From NCBI RefSeq assembly GCF_005886345.1, contig NZ_PNEC01000002.1, positions 38,155-102,154 on the forward strand: a stretch of 64,000 nucleotides of DNA, in the 5' to 3' direction. Both the position numbers and the translations under genes were made by a program. This document shows positions 9,137 to 17,060 of this stretch, in pieces. This stretch comes from Pseudoalteromonas phenolica (GTDB lineage: Bacteria; Pseudomonadota; Gammaproteobacteria; Enterobacterales; Alteromonadaceae). Positions within the stretch are counted from its first letter, which is position 1. Every line of letters starts with the position of its first letter. Under the pieces are notes generated by a model. That model made no database searches, had not been told where the DNA came from, and saw only the letters and a program-made list of their open reading frames with translations.

Positions 9137-9508
9137 TTAGGCACTCCTTTTAATCGCTTGTAAAATTACCAGCTCTGTCCGCTTAAGCTCTTTTAGTTGG
9201 GCAACTCGATTCATTTCCATAAAGATCCAGAGTTTAATTGCAACCTGTATCATCAATCCAACAACAAACCAGACTGCCCAAAATACCTGATCTGAGACAT
9301 TGTCAGCTATATAGAATTGGAAACCAGCATAAATAAATCCAGCCGTTAAAAACAGCGCTATTACAGAACTTAACATCACCCACCAACGCATGCTGCCCTG
9401 ATAAACTCCTGTGATACGCTCAAATAGTCCATCATCTGTACTGATCACTTTGTCTAACTGCTGCTGTTCAGCATTTAAACTTGCTTTAATTTTATCACCT
9501 AATTTCAT
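9137..9508 (-). CDS. Small membrane protein paired with a sigma factor (DUF6768-like)
   Basis: The 123-residue protein has a cytosolic N-terminal part, then two membrane segments (about residues 45-66 VMLSSVIALFLTAGFIYAGF, and 76-98 FWAVWFVVGLMIQVAIKLWIF) and a basic C-terminal tail with EMNRVAQLKELKRTELVILQ. Its start lies 2 bases behind the sigma-factor stop, so the two are cotranscribed. I recall such proteins as a DUF family that accompanies sigma-70 family genes; whether it acts as an anti-sigma factor is only an inference from the pairing. Confidence 0.7.
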   Translation of the reverse strand: MKLGDKIKASLNAEQQQLDKVISTDDGLFERITGVYQGSMRWWVMLSSVIALFLTAGFIYAGFQFYIADNVSDQVFWAVWFVVGLMIQVAIKLWIFMEMNRVAQLKELKRTELVILQAIKRSA

Positions 9509-9510
9509 CT

Positions 9511-10035
9511 CTATTTCCTCACCTCGTCTTCATTTAACCAAATCGACAGCTGTGCGCGCGCTCTAAATAGACGAGACTTAACCGTTCCTACTGCCACATT
9601 ACTGACTACAGCTATCTCACTTAAACTCATTTGCTCAAAATAGAATAAGTACAGGGTATATCTTTCATTCTCAGGCAATTGGTTGATATACCTGCTGATA
9701 TCTAACTCTTCATTTTCCTCTTCTTGATAAGGCTCTGGGACTGCACTATCTTCGAGTGATTGAAGCTTATGTTTGCGCTGCGTATCAATAAAACGGCGAT
9801 AAATAATCCTAAACAGCCATGCCTTAAATACACTCGGTTCTTTTAAAGACTTAATATCTTTCGCGACCGTCGTCCAAGCTTCTTGTGTAATGTCTTTCGC
9901 AAGATCTGGGTGCTTACTGAGCTTCATTGCAAAACGAAAGCTTGGTTTGTAATAATTCTCACAAATATAAGCAAACGACTTTTTACACCCGCTTTGAGCA
10001 TCCAAGACTTTTAAAGTTAATTCTGTTGAATTCAT
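9511..10035 (-). CDS. RNA polymerase sigma factor, ECF (sigma-70 family)
   Basis: A 174-residue sigma factor with only regions 2 and 4. Region 2 is seen in DLAKDITQEAWTTVAKDI and FKAWLFRIIYRRFIDTQRK; region 4 in LPENERYTLYLFYFEQMSLSEIA followed by the helix-turn-helix VAVGTVKSRLFRARAQL. ATG 10035 was chosen over the GTG one codon earlier. A likely autoregulated promoter is at 10062-10089. The regulon is unknown. The gene lies in the non-flagellar patch between flrB and flrA and is unrelated to FliA. Confidence 0.9.
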   Translation of the reverse strand: MNSTELTLKVLDAQSGCKKSFAYICENYYKPSFRFAMKLSKHPDLAKDITQEAWTTVAKDIKSLKEPSVFKAWLFRIIYRRFIDTQRKHKLQSLEDSAVPEPYQEEENEELDISRYINQLPENERYTLYLFYFEQMSLSEIAVVSNVAVGTVKSRLFRARAQLSIWLNEDEVRK

Positions 10036-10061
10036 CACATCTCAAAATCTGTGTTTATTAC

Positions 10062-10089
10062 AAGACGCAGCTCACGTGTAAAAGGTTAC
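10062..10089 (-). promoter_or_regulatory. Putative ECF-type promoter of the sigma-factor gene
   Basis: Minus strand: GTAACCTTTT, then 12 bases, then CGTCTT. An AAC-containing -35 box with a following T run and a CGTC-type -10 box are the general look of ECF promoters, and AAC and CGTC are 17 bases apart. The predicted transcription start is about 20 bases before the sigma-factor ATG. Autoregulation is inferred. Confidence 0.5.
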
Positions 10090-10100
10090 GTAAAAAATAA

Positions 10101-10934
10101 TTAATTTACTGACTGTTTTAAAATTTCTATGTAATGAGGTCTTGCTTTTAAATAAGTATTACTGTGGTTTGCACCTTCTACAACGAACAGTTTTAAGTTC
10201 GAGTGCTGAATTAATCTGCTTTTCAAAGAAGAGAAAGGTGTCACACTATCCAGCTCACCATGAAAGATGCTCCCTTTCCCACCTTTGCTAAGATAGTCCA
10301 GTAGAGGTCGGTTAATTTCAAAGTTATTCTGCAAGATGTATTTTATAAATGAATAAATTAAGTTTTGAAAGGTCTTATGCACTGTTACTTTTGCACTAAT
10401 CACTGAAGCTAAATCTACTGAAACGCCTTCAAGCAAAACGCCTTTGGGTTGCCACCTTTGTGCAGCTAAAACAGCCACTGTAGCCCCCAAAGATCGACCA
10501 ACAAACACCGTCGTATTCTTCGAGCAAAAATGACTAATATGCTCTAATGCATACTCAACTTGCTCTAATAAAACAGCTAATTTTAATTTGCCTAAATTTC
10601 CATCCTGACCTGGATAAGAAAGAGCAAAAACTTGTAGTCCGGATTCTGTAAATAAGGGGAAAAGAGATTTTTCATAGCTTGCAACTGCCCCTGAGCGACC
10701 CGGAAAGAAAATCACACAAGATTGTTTATCTTTAACATATCGGCGCAGTGTCAACTCATCTAATTCTGCTGACTTATAACGATAAAAAACACTTTGCGTT
10801 GGTTTAAGGAAATCAATTGGGGGTTGAATAAGTGCGTCTAAATTGAATCTAAGCACCATCAAAAATAAAGTTGCTATTGCAGTAATAATAAAGAGCAAGA
10901 CGCATATAAATTTAAACCCTGCTCTAATTTTCAT
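10101..10934 (-). CDS. Membrane-anchored alpha/beta hydrolase
   Basis: The 277-residue protein has an N-terminal membrane segment (about 7-28, FKFICVLLFIITAIATLFLMVL) and an alpha/beta-hydrolase domain. The nucleophile elbow is GRSLGA with Ser148, the acid is probably Asp229 (FHGELDSVTPF) and the base His257 (GANHSNT). The oxyanion-region motif FFPGRSGA is at 77-83. The ATG lies 3 bases behind the flrA stop, so the two share a transcript. The substrate is unknown; proteins of this shape are often annotated as BAAT/YqiA-like or dienelactone-type hydrolases. No flagellar role is known. Confidence 0.8.
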   Translation of the reverse strand: MKIRAGFKFICVLLFIITAIATLFLMVLRFNLDALIQPPIDFLKPTQSVFYRYKSAELDELTLRRYVKDKQSCVIFFPGRSGAVASYEKSLFPLFTESGLQVFALSYPGQDGNLGKLKLAVLLEQVEYALEHISHFCSKNTTVFVGRSLGATVAVLAAQRWQPKGVLLEGVSVDLASVISAKVTVHKTFQNLIYSFIKYILQNNFEINRPLLDYLSKGGKGSIFHGELDSVTPFSSLKSRLIQHSNLKLFVVEGANHSNTYLKARPHYIEILKQSVN

Positions 10935-10937
10935 TTT

Positions 10938-12380
10938 TTAGTCTTTATTCAAATTATACTTTTTCATTTTTTCTACCAGTGTTGTACGACGTACACCCAG
11001 TATTTCGGCCGCTCGAGCCACTACATAGTCATTTCGCTCTAAAGCTTGCGTAATTAAACTCACTTCTAATTCAGCCAAGTACTCTTTTAGTTCAATGCCT
11101 TCATCTGGCAACAGACCAAACTGATTTGCAGAGTCATCGAACCCAGAATCAAATTCAACCGACTCTTCCTCATAGTCGCTAAAGCCACTACTAAATAGCT
11201 CGTTAAACGCATCTTTTTCAAGTAGTTCTTCAGGGTACTCAGGTTCAAACGCTTCAACTTCAATATGTCGATACTTAGTCGGCAAATCAGTGACGTCGAC
11301 CACCTTTTCAGGGAACATAATCACCATACGTTCAACAAGGTTAGCCAACTCTCGAATGTTGCCAGGCCAAGGGTGGGCTTTGAGACTCTCAATTGCACGC
11401 TCTGTAAATTTAGCTGTGCTACCACTTTGCTCATGCACGCGGCGCATAAGCTCATTTAATAGCAGTGGAATATCATCTGCGCGCTCATGCAAAGAAGGGT
11501 TTTCGATTGGGAAAACATTTAAACGGTAAAATAAATCTTCACGAAACTTACCGTCTTCTATCATGATCTCTAAATTTCTGTGAGTCGCTGCTATGATTCG
11601 AACATCTGCTTGAATTGCTTTTGTGCCCCCCACTCGCTCATAACTGCGCTCTTGTAACACTCGAAGCAGCTTCACCTGCATTTGCAATGGCATATCACCA
11701 ATTTCGTCTAGGAATAAGGTGCCGCCTTGAGCGAGTTCAAAACGGCCTTTTCGTGCAGAAATCGCCCCTGTGAAAGCCCCCTTTTCATGACCAAATAATT
11801 CGCTCTCTAATAAGTCACCAGGAATAGCACCACAGTTAACCGGCACAAATGGCCCTGAGCTTCTTTTAGATAAAAGGTGAACATTTCGTGCAACGACTTC
11901 TTTACCTGTGCCTGATTCACCTAAAATCAATACATTGGCATCAGTTTTCGCAACTTGTGAAATTAAAAAACGAACTTGCTTAACCGCTTCAGTTTCACCC
12001 ACTAAACCATCGAAACTCTTGCCCGCTGTGGCATCAGCTTTATTTGGTAGCATTCGAAGGTATTGCTGAGCATCATGCAATAATTGCATGGTTACATCAT
12101 GAATAAAGGGCTCTGAGATTAAACCAATGACGTTAGCGAGATCTAAAAGTGGTTTGAGCGTTTCGCCTATTAACAAAAATGGAGTCGCAGGAGAGGCTTT
12201 AATGACTTGTTCGTGATCAAGCTCTGCAAGCGCACCAAGGACGACTATGGCATCTTTAGTCTTAGACATCTCTTTCTGAAAATCACTTTCAGAAACCATT
12301 TGCGCAGGTTGCCCTACAAAGTTAAGAGCAGCTGATAAACCATTCGCGCGATTATTATTGTTATCTAAGATTAAAACCAT
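10938..12380 (-). CDS. flrA: Flagellar master activator FlrA (FleQ-like)
   Basis: Top-level sigma-54 activator of the polar flagellum hierarchy. The 480 residues comprise an N-terminal FleQ-type receiver-like domain (about 1-115) that lacks the usual acidic phosphorylation pocket, an AAA+ domain with Walker A GESGTGKE, sigma-54 contact GAFTGA and [11 protein letters not shown], and a C-terminal Fis helix-turn-helix ([20 protein letters not shown]). FleQ/FlrA proteins bind c-di-GMP through the AAA+ domain; I did not verify the binding residues. Only a sigma-70-like promoter is visible in front of it, as expected for the top of the cascade. Confidence 0.94.
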   Translation of the reverse strand: MVLILDNNNNRANGLSAALNFVGQPAQMVSESDFQKEMSKTKDAIVVLGALAELDHEQVIKASPATPFLLIGETLKPLLDLANVIGLISEPFIHDVTMQLLHDAQQYLRMLPNKADATAGKSFDGLVGETEAVKQVRFLISQVAKTDANVLILGESGTGKEVVARNVHLLSKRSSGPFVPVNCGAIPGDLLESELFGHEKGAFTGAISARKGRFELAQGGTLFLDEIGDMPLQMQVKLLRVLQERSYERVGGTKAIQADVRIIAATHRNLEIMIEDGKFREDLFYRLNVFPIENPSLHERADDIPLLLNELMRRVHEQSGSTAKFTERAIESLKAHPWPGNIRELANLVERMVIMFPEKVVDVTDLPTKYRHIEVEAFEPEYPEELLEKDAFNELFSSGFSDYEEESVEFDSGFDDSANQFGLLPDEGIELKEYLAELEVSLITQALERNDYVVARAAEILGVRRTTLVEKMKKYNLNKD

Positions 12381-12421
12381 TTAAGGAGTCCAATGCTTCT
12401 ATCAATGTGACTTAATAAAAG

Positions 12422-12449
12422 ATTGTAAGGGAGTGTGTCAGGGATGCAA
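12422..12449 (-). promoter_or_regulatory. Probable sigma-70 promoter of flrA
   Basis: Minus strand TTGCAT, 16-base spacer, TACAAT. It lies about 42 bases before the flrA ATG, which is preceded by AAGGAGTC-like sequence on the opposite strand orientation (GGACTCCTTAA reads away), so the ribosome site itself is unremarkable. No GG-N10-GC site is present here. Confidence 0.5.
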
Positions 12450-12504
12450 TACCTAAGTGGCAAGTTTTTGACTCTATCGCCAAAAAAATGCCACTCAGTA
12501 TGAG

Positions 12505-12532
12505 GTATATCAATACTTTTGTATTGATATAC
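12505..12532. repeat. Perfect 12-bp inverted repeat between flagellin-like gene and flrA
   Basis: GTATATCAATAC, loop TTTT, GTATTGATATAC. The arms pair perfectly. It lies 11 bases behind the stop of the short flagellin gene and about 125 bases before flrA. The stem is AT-rich and no T run follows on the minus strand, so it is a poor terminator by the usual rules. It may stabilise the flagellin mRNA 3' end or be an operator for flrA. Confidence 0.6.
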
Positions 12533-12543
12533 ACATCAAAGAG

Positions 12544-13329
12544 TTAGAGAAGACCTAAAACTGAAGATGCTGATTGATTAGCTTGCCCGCGTAAAGCAAT
12601 CGATGCTTGAGACAAGATATCATTGGCAATTTGTTGCGATGCTGCCTGAGCATAATCCGTATCTTGAATACGACTTTGACTTTCTGCGATGTTTGATTGC
12701 TGTGTGCCAAGGCTACGTATAGTGCTGCTTAAGGTATTCTCAAATGCACCAAATTCAGCTCGCTGACTATTAAGACTTTCTGATACATCATCCGCAGCAG
12801 TAATAGCAGCTTGAGCCCCTGCTTGAGTAGAGATATCTACACTCAGAATTACATTAGCAAAACTGCCATCGGTTTGCTCAAGTGATTGAGTAGTGTTGGC
12901 ATCAGGGCCAATTTGAAAGCTGCGTGACTCCCCATCGAATAATTGTGTACCACCAAAGGTGGTGTTTTCAAAAGTGTCGGTGATCTGCGACTGAAGCTGA
13001 GAGACTTCGTCCTGCAAGGCTTGTCTGTCTGAATCTGTCAGTGCGCCATTACCCGCCTGGATAGAGAGTTCCCGGATCCGCGATACCGCATCGTTAACAC
13101 CAGATAGCGCAGAATCGGTCGTTTGAGAGAATGAGATACCATCGTAGGCATTACGAATAGACTGGTTATAACCTTCCTGCTGTGATGTCAGACGATTAAT
13201 AATTTGCAGCGCGACGGCGTCATCTGTCGCCGATGTGACTCGTTTACCACTCGCAAGCTGGTTATTTAGTTTATTCGAAACTGACTCAGTTTGCGTTGTA
13301 GATGGAAAATTTGTTGCTCCGATTTTCAT
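12544..13329 (-). CDS. Short divergent flagellin
   Basis: The 261-residue protein keeps the flagellin N-terminal helix region (SGKRVTSATDDAVALQI, IRNAYDGISFSQTTDSAL, VSRIRELSIQAGNGALTDSDR, FGGTQLFDG) and the C-terminal helix (SRIQDTDYAQAASQQIANDILSQASIALRGQANQ). It lacks the first segment VNTN..SLNAQRQL seen in the other three flagellins (starts MKIGATNFPSTTQTES), ends SSVLGLL, and has almost no central variable domain. It is separated from the main flagellin cluster by the sugar island. It may be a minor filament or junction subunit. Function as a major flagellin is doubtful. Confidence 0.85.
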   Translation of the reverse strand: MKIGATNFPSTTQTESVSNKLNNQLASGKRVTSATDDAVALQIINRLTSQQEGYNQSIRNAYDGISFSQTTDSALSGVNDAVSRIRELSIQAGNGALTDSDRQALQDEVSQLQSQITDTFENTTFGGTQLFDGESRSFQIGPDANTTQSLEQTDGSFANVILSVDISTQAGAQAAITAADDVSESLNSQRAEFGAFENTLSSTIRSLGTQQSNIAESQSRIQDTDYAQAASQQIANDILSQASIALRGQANQSASSVLGLL

Positions 13330-13372
13330 ACTAGCACACTCCCGCTCGTATCATACCTGTGTCAGTATATGA

Positions 13373-13399
13373 TGATACGCACAAATCTTAAAGGCTTTA
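13373..13399 (-). promoter_or_regulatory. Possible sigma-28 promoter of the short flagellin gene
   Basis: Minus strand TAAA, 15 bases, GCGTATCA. The -35 and spacing fit sigma-28, but only five of eight -10 bases match GCCGATAA. An 8-bp inverted repeat (CGTATCAT at 13347-13354 with ATGATACG at 13372-13379) overlaps the -10 region and could be an operator or 5' leader hairpin. Confidence 0.35.
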
Positions 13400-13403
13400 T
13401 AAC

Positions 13404-13436
13404 GCAGTTGGCGGTTGATTTTCGACCACCAACTGC
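13404..13436 (-). terminator. Hairpin at the end of the legionaminic acid operon
   Basis: GCAGTTGG-C-GGT pairs with ACC-A-CCAACTGC around a 9-base loop. It is 60 bases behind the ptmA stop. The run after the stem is GTTATAAAG, so the T tract is poor. Two further small hairpins lie nearer the stop (13449-13466 and 13469-13495). Termination here is likely but not certain. Confidence 0.5.
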
Positions 13437-13496
13437 ACATAGTGTAAAGCTCCTGTGCCGGGGAGCAACTCAGTGAGTTTGGCTTGATACTGAGTG

Positions 13497-14315
13497 CTAT
13501 ACGGCTGTCCAGCCTCCATCCAGGCTTAATGTTTGTCCTGTCATATAGTTAGACAGCTGGCTGGCAAGGTAGGCAATGGCACCTTTTACGTCTTCTTCTG
13601 TCGCCATCCGGTCAAGCGGTACCTTACTATTATATTTTTTGCTAAACGATTCGGGCTGACCTCTTTCAATACCACCCAGTAAAAGGGTGTTAACCCGGAT
13701 CTGAGGCGCCACAACAGGTGCCATCCAGCGGGTAAGCTGCATTAGGCCCGCTTTACTGACGGCATAAGCTGCAGGATTACCCATATCAGTGCCGGCATAG
13801 AGGTCCATTTGCGGTCCGACAACGCCGTATATCGAAGAAATATTAATGATGGTCTTTACCATATGTTCCGACCTCGCCATCAGCTGACACGCTTGCTGGC
13901 TGATCTGGAATGGGGCCGTTAGGTTAACATCAATACATGCCTTAAAAGTTTCCAAAGATTGCTGCGCAAAAGGCACGCACCAGCCGGTGAGATTATCTGT
14001 ACCAACAAACGCTGCGTTGTTGATCAAACAATTCAGCGTGCCTCCTGTAATAGTCCCTACTTCACGCATCATCTCACTGATGTCGCTGCTCTGAGCCAAA
14101 TCTACGCTCATGATGGCAATCCGCTTTTGTGCATAAGCATCTTTGAACTGCCCTTCTATTGCCGCATTCAGGGCCTCAGAGTGGCGATCTGCCAAGATCA
14201 CCTTGCCCCCCAGTTCCAGAATCGTTTCAGCCGCCGTTCTGCCAACATGACCTGCTCCGCCGGTAATGAGTGTCCAGGTGTGCTGCATATCCTGCAGCTG
14301 CGCAATCGTCCTCAT
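13497..14315 (-). CDS. ptmA: SDR-family oxidoreductase, PtmA-like
   Basis: Short-chain dehydrogenase of 272 residues: NAD(P)-binding TLITGGAGHVGRT near the N terminus, NNAAF, the catalytic Ser in ISSIYG and the YAVSKAG (Tyr-x3-Lys) motif, and C-terminal GQTLSLDGGWTAV. ATG 14315 was chosen over one four codons earlier because it has GGGAG five bases before it and forms an ATGA overlap with the previous gene. In Campylobacter PtmA works with PtmF to supply glucosamine 6-phosphate to the GDP route of legionaminic acid synthesis. That role is transferred by context; the symbol is tentative. Confidence 0.75.
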   Translation of the reverse strand: MRTIAQLQDMQHTWTLITGGAGHVGRTAAETILELGGKVILADRHSEALNAAIEGQFKDAYAQKRIAIMSVDLAQSSDISEMMREVGTITGGTLNCLINNAAFVGTDNLTGWCVPFAQQSLETFKACIDVNLTAPFQISQQACQLMARSEHMVKTIINISSIYGVVGPQMDLYAGTDMGNPAAYAVSKAGLMQLTRWMAPVVAPQIRVNTLLLGGIERGQPESFSKKYNSKVPLDRMATEEDVKGAIAYLASQLSNYMTGQTLSLDGGWTAV

Positions 14316-15013
14316 GCTTGCTCCCATTTTTTTATTAATAGTTCAGCAAATTCAAAATCAAGTTGATCGTCAATATCAATGCTATGCGATCTGGGTATTA
14401 CCACACCTAATGTACTGCCTGATAACACCCCAGTTGCTGTTAAAACAAACCGTGCCGTCGTCAAATAACCGACCGTTGTCACGTCATATACTGAGGGCAC
14501 GTCCTGTCTGCGATGGAACTGGCCTGCATCGCACACCAGTGATGTCAGTCCGTCATCATCAAGGCGCACCATATTAAAATAAGGGTTTCTTGCTGACTCA
14601 GTCACACACAGTGCCAAATCGCAAGTCGATTCATGAAACTGGCTTACCAATCGTTCGATATCCTCGCGGGCACGCAGCGGTGCAGTGCACGGTAAACTCA
14701 GAAACAAGTCATCATCTTGCATGTTGCAATGGGCCTGCAGATACTCCACAGCATGCTGCCAGGCAAGCCACTCATTGGCCTGATCGCTGGCAAGCGCTTC
14801 AGGGCGCGTGATCACCTGAGCCCCATTAGTAGTGGCAACCTGTGCGATGTCATCACCGTCCGTTGACACATATACGCCCTCGACCTGTGAAAGCTGGTGT
14901 GCCAATTCAATGCTATAAGCAAGTAAGGGTTTTCCATTTAATGGCTTAATATTTTTTTTAATAATGCCTTTGGATCCCGCTCGCGCGAATGTAACTGCAA
15001 AAATCTTAGCCAT
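14312..15013 (-). CDS. legF: CMP-N-acetylneuraminic/legionaminic acid synthetase (PtmB/LegF/NeuA family)
   Basis: Acylneuraminate cytidylyltransferase of 233 residues that activates the nine-carbon sugar with CTP. Visible are the N-terminal nucleotide-binding ARAGSKGIIKKNIKPLNGKPL, the PEALASDQA motif, LSLPCTAPLR and the C-terminal SIDIDDQLDFEFAE. The start overlaps ptmF by 8 bases and the stop overlaps ptmA, so translation is coupled. With LegB/C/G/I homologues nearby the likely product is CMP-legionaminic acid (or a derivative) rather than CMP-sialic acid. Confidence 0.88.
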   Translation of the reverse strand: MAKIFAVTFARAGSKGIIKKNIKPLNGKPLLAYSIELAHQLSQVEGVYVSTDGDDIAQVATTNGAQVITRPEALASDQANEWLAWQHAVEYLQAHCNMQDDDLFLSLPCTAPLRAREDIERLVSQFHESTCDLALCVTESARNPYFNMVRLDDDGLTSLVCDAGQFHRRQDVPSVYDVTTVGYLTTARFVLTATGVLSGSTLGVVIPRSHSIDIDDQLDFEFAELLIKKWEQA

Positions 15014-15995
15014 GAATTTGTAAGTCCTCCTGCTCGATCTGCTCGATCATTGACTGCACTGCAATCCCCTGACGGAGCTCTGCATCATCGCATTGCCAGT
15101 GTGCAATTTTATCGAGAAATACTTGCATCATTCTGATGTAGGGCTGATTGCCCTCTTCGAATACCCCCACAATACGCTCCTCAACCCCGTTATGAATAAG
15201 GAGCGTTTGTGCGATAGCATCCCACACCAGTTCCCCTTCGGTACCACTCACTTTCAGTGTCCTGAACGCTTTTCTTGACAACATATCCAGGCTGACATGG
15301 GTACTGACTTGTTCCTGCTGGCCATCAATCGTCGCCGTGGCCAGGATCTGAACCTCATTCTCACAGTCCATCTCCAGACTCGGATGAACCGTTTTCAATA
15401 CACCGACCTTATTGAGCTTAATCCCGAACAAGCCAATCAGGTAATCTAATTCGTGGCTAAGCTCTCTGAGCACGCCGCCACCCAGGGACTTGCGTGCCGA
15501 TACGCAAGATTGGTAGGGTTTTCCCGGTCGCCAGTCGGGCAGATACTGACCGACACCGGCAGAAATACGCCAGATTGTGCCCAAATTAAGCTGCTGAAGT
15601 AAGCTTTTTAGCTGTGCATACCCCTGAGTAAAGCGCAGATCATATCCCAGCATGACTGGGACAGGGTGATGCTTATGCTGCGCCAATAAAGCTTGCGCCT
15701 GCTGCTGCGTCTGACAGAGCGGCTTTTCCAAAAAACAGGGGATACCAAGTTCAAATAACCGCAAAGCCTGAGGGGCATGCTGCGGTGCCGGAGAGCAGAT
15801 AAATGCAATATCAAACGTATGAGCAGACAGCGCCTCATCCAGAGCGCTATATACTGTCACGGGAAAACTGTACTGCTCGTCCAGTTGTGCGGCTGAACGA
15901 CGCACCACAACTAAGTGTGTGATGTCGGCCAGCAATATTAAGTTATTGATATGTCGCTTTGCAATATTGCCATATCCAGAAACGAGTACCTTCAA
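15006..15995 (-). CDS. ptmF: Gfo/Idh/MocA-family oxidoreductase, PtmF-like
   Basis: The 329-residue protein has an N-terminal Rossmann fold (VLVSGYGNIAKRHINNL), the family motif CFLEKPLCQT with the conserved EKP Lys at about 92-94, and a substrate domain with GGGVLRELSHELDYL (conserved His). The usual members oxidise or epimerise sugars with NAD(P). In Campylobacter a protein of this family, PtmF, acts in legionaminic acid synthesis next to PtmE. It lies between ptmE (8-base gap) and legF (8-base overlap). The exact reaction is inferred. Confidence 0.75.
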   Translation of the reverse strand: MKVLVSGYGNIAKRHINNLILLADITHLVVVRRSAAQLDEQYSFPVTVYSALDEALSAHTFDIAFICSPAPQHAPQALRLFELGIPCFLEKPLCQTQQQAQALLAQHKHHPVPVMLGYDLRFTQGYAQLKSLLQQLNLGTIWRISAGVGQYLPDWRPGKPYQSCVSARKSLGGGVLRELSHELDYLIGLFGIKLNKVGVLKTVHPSLEMDCENEVQILATATIDGQQEQVSTHVSLDMLSRKAFRTLKVSGTEGELVWDAIAQTLLIHNGVEERIVGVFEEGNQPYIRMMQVFLDKIAHWQCDDAELRQGIAVQSMIEQIEQEDLQIHG

Positions 15996-16003
15996 AATAA
16001 CGC

Positions 16004-17047
16004 CTAGAAGTTATGTAAAAAGTCAATCTGAGCTCGCTCGAAATCAGCCATTCGTCCAATATCGAGCCAGTATTCATGAATTGGGAACATCGCGACTTTC
16101 TCTTGTTTCGCGAGGCATTCATTGATGAGGTCAGGCATATCTTTGTGACTGCCTTTGGCCAGTGCATTGACGACCTCGGGCGAAATGACGTAGATCCCTG
16201 CATTGACAAAATATTTCTCGATGGGTTTTTCGACAATCTCTTTTACCTGATTATCTTGCGCATTGATCACACCATAGGGAACCTGATATTCATATTCCCG
16301 CACGCACATAGTAATCTGTGCTTGCTCGCTAAGATGATAAGCCAGAAGCTCCTTAAAATCGACTTTGGTCAGTAAGTCACCGTTCATTAGAATCAAAGGA
16401 TCGGTCTGCGCAGGTATCAAGCTCAATGCACCTGCTGTTCCCAGCGGTTTAGACTCTTCTACATAGCCAATATCTACCCCAAACTGGCTACCATCCTTAA
16501 AGTAGTCTTTTATTTGCTCTGCAAGGTAATGCACCGAGACCTTAAACTCCTGAAACCCGTAATTCACAAAACTCTCTATGATAGTTTCCAGAATAGGTTT
16601 TGTCCCTACCTTAAGTAATGGCTTGGGACACTCTTCCGTTAAGGGCCTTAGCCGGGTGCCATAACCACCCGCCATCAGAAATACCGTGTTACTTTGTGTC
16701 AACACAGATAACGACTGAGAGACCTCAATATTGATGACTTTATTTTCCGCATCCAAAACCGGGATATAAAGCAATTTGTGATGTTCAAAGGCTTTTTTGC
16801 GGGCGATGCGGCTGTCTTGTGGACTAAAAGTAACCGGAGTGGTACACATAAAGTCCGTCACGGGTGTACTCAATTCCTTACCCGCCACGATAGCGCGGCG
16901 AATGTCCCCGTCCGTGATCACTCCTACCAGCTGCGCCTGTGCATTGGTCAAGCAGACGAGTTTGATTGACGACTCATTAAGCGTTGTGATTGCATCTTGC
17001 ATCGTTGCCGGCAACGGTAGCAGCGAATCGGTCCAGGGTTCGTTCAT
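16004..17047 (-). CDS. ptmE: CBS-domain sugar-phosphate nucleotidyltransferase, PtmE-like
   Basis: The 347 residues begin with a CBS pair (about 1-115, with GVITDGDIRRAI and MCTTPVTF) fused to a nucleotidyltransferase domain (FLMAGGYGTRLRPLTEECPKP with the pyrophosphorylase signature, GTAGALSL, LLMNGDLLTK, YWLDIGRMADFERA). This fusion is the architecture of PtmE, a GlcN-1-P guanylyltransferase that opens the GDP branch of legionaminic acid synthesis in Campylobacter jejuni. Its presence argues for legionaminic rather than pseudaminic acid. Confidence 0.85.
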   Translation of the reverse strand: MNEPWTDSLLPLPATMQDAITTLNESSIKLVCLTNAQAQLVGVITDGDIRRAIVAGKELSTPVTDFMCTTPVTFSPQDSRIARKKAFEHHKLLYIPVLDAENKVINIEVSQSLSVLTQSNTVFLMAGGYGTRLRPLTEECPKPLLKVGTKPILETIIESFVNYGFQEFKVSVHYLAEQIKDYFKDGSQFGVDIGYVEESKPLGTAGALSLIPAQTDPLILMNGDLLTKVDFKELLAYHLSEQAQITMCVREYEYQVPYGVINAQDNQVKEIVEKPIEKYFVNAGIYVISPEVVNALAKGSHKDMPDLINECLAKQEKVAMFPIHEYWLDIGRMADFERAQIDFLHNF

Positions 17048-17060
17048 AATGGGTACCTCT

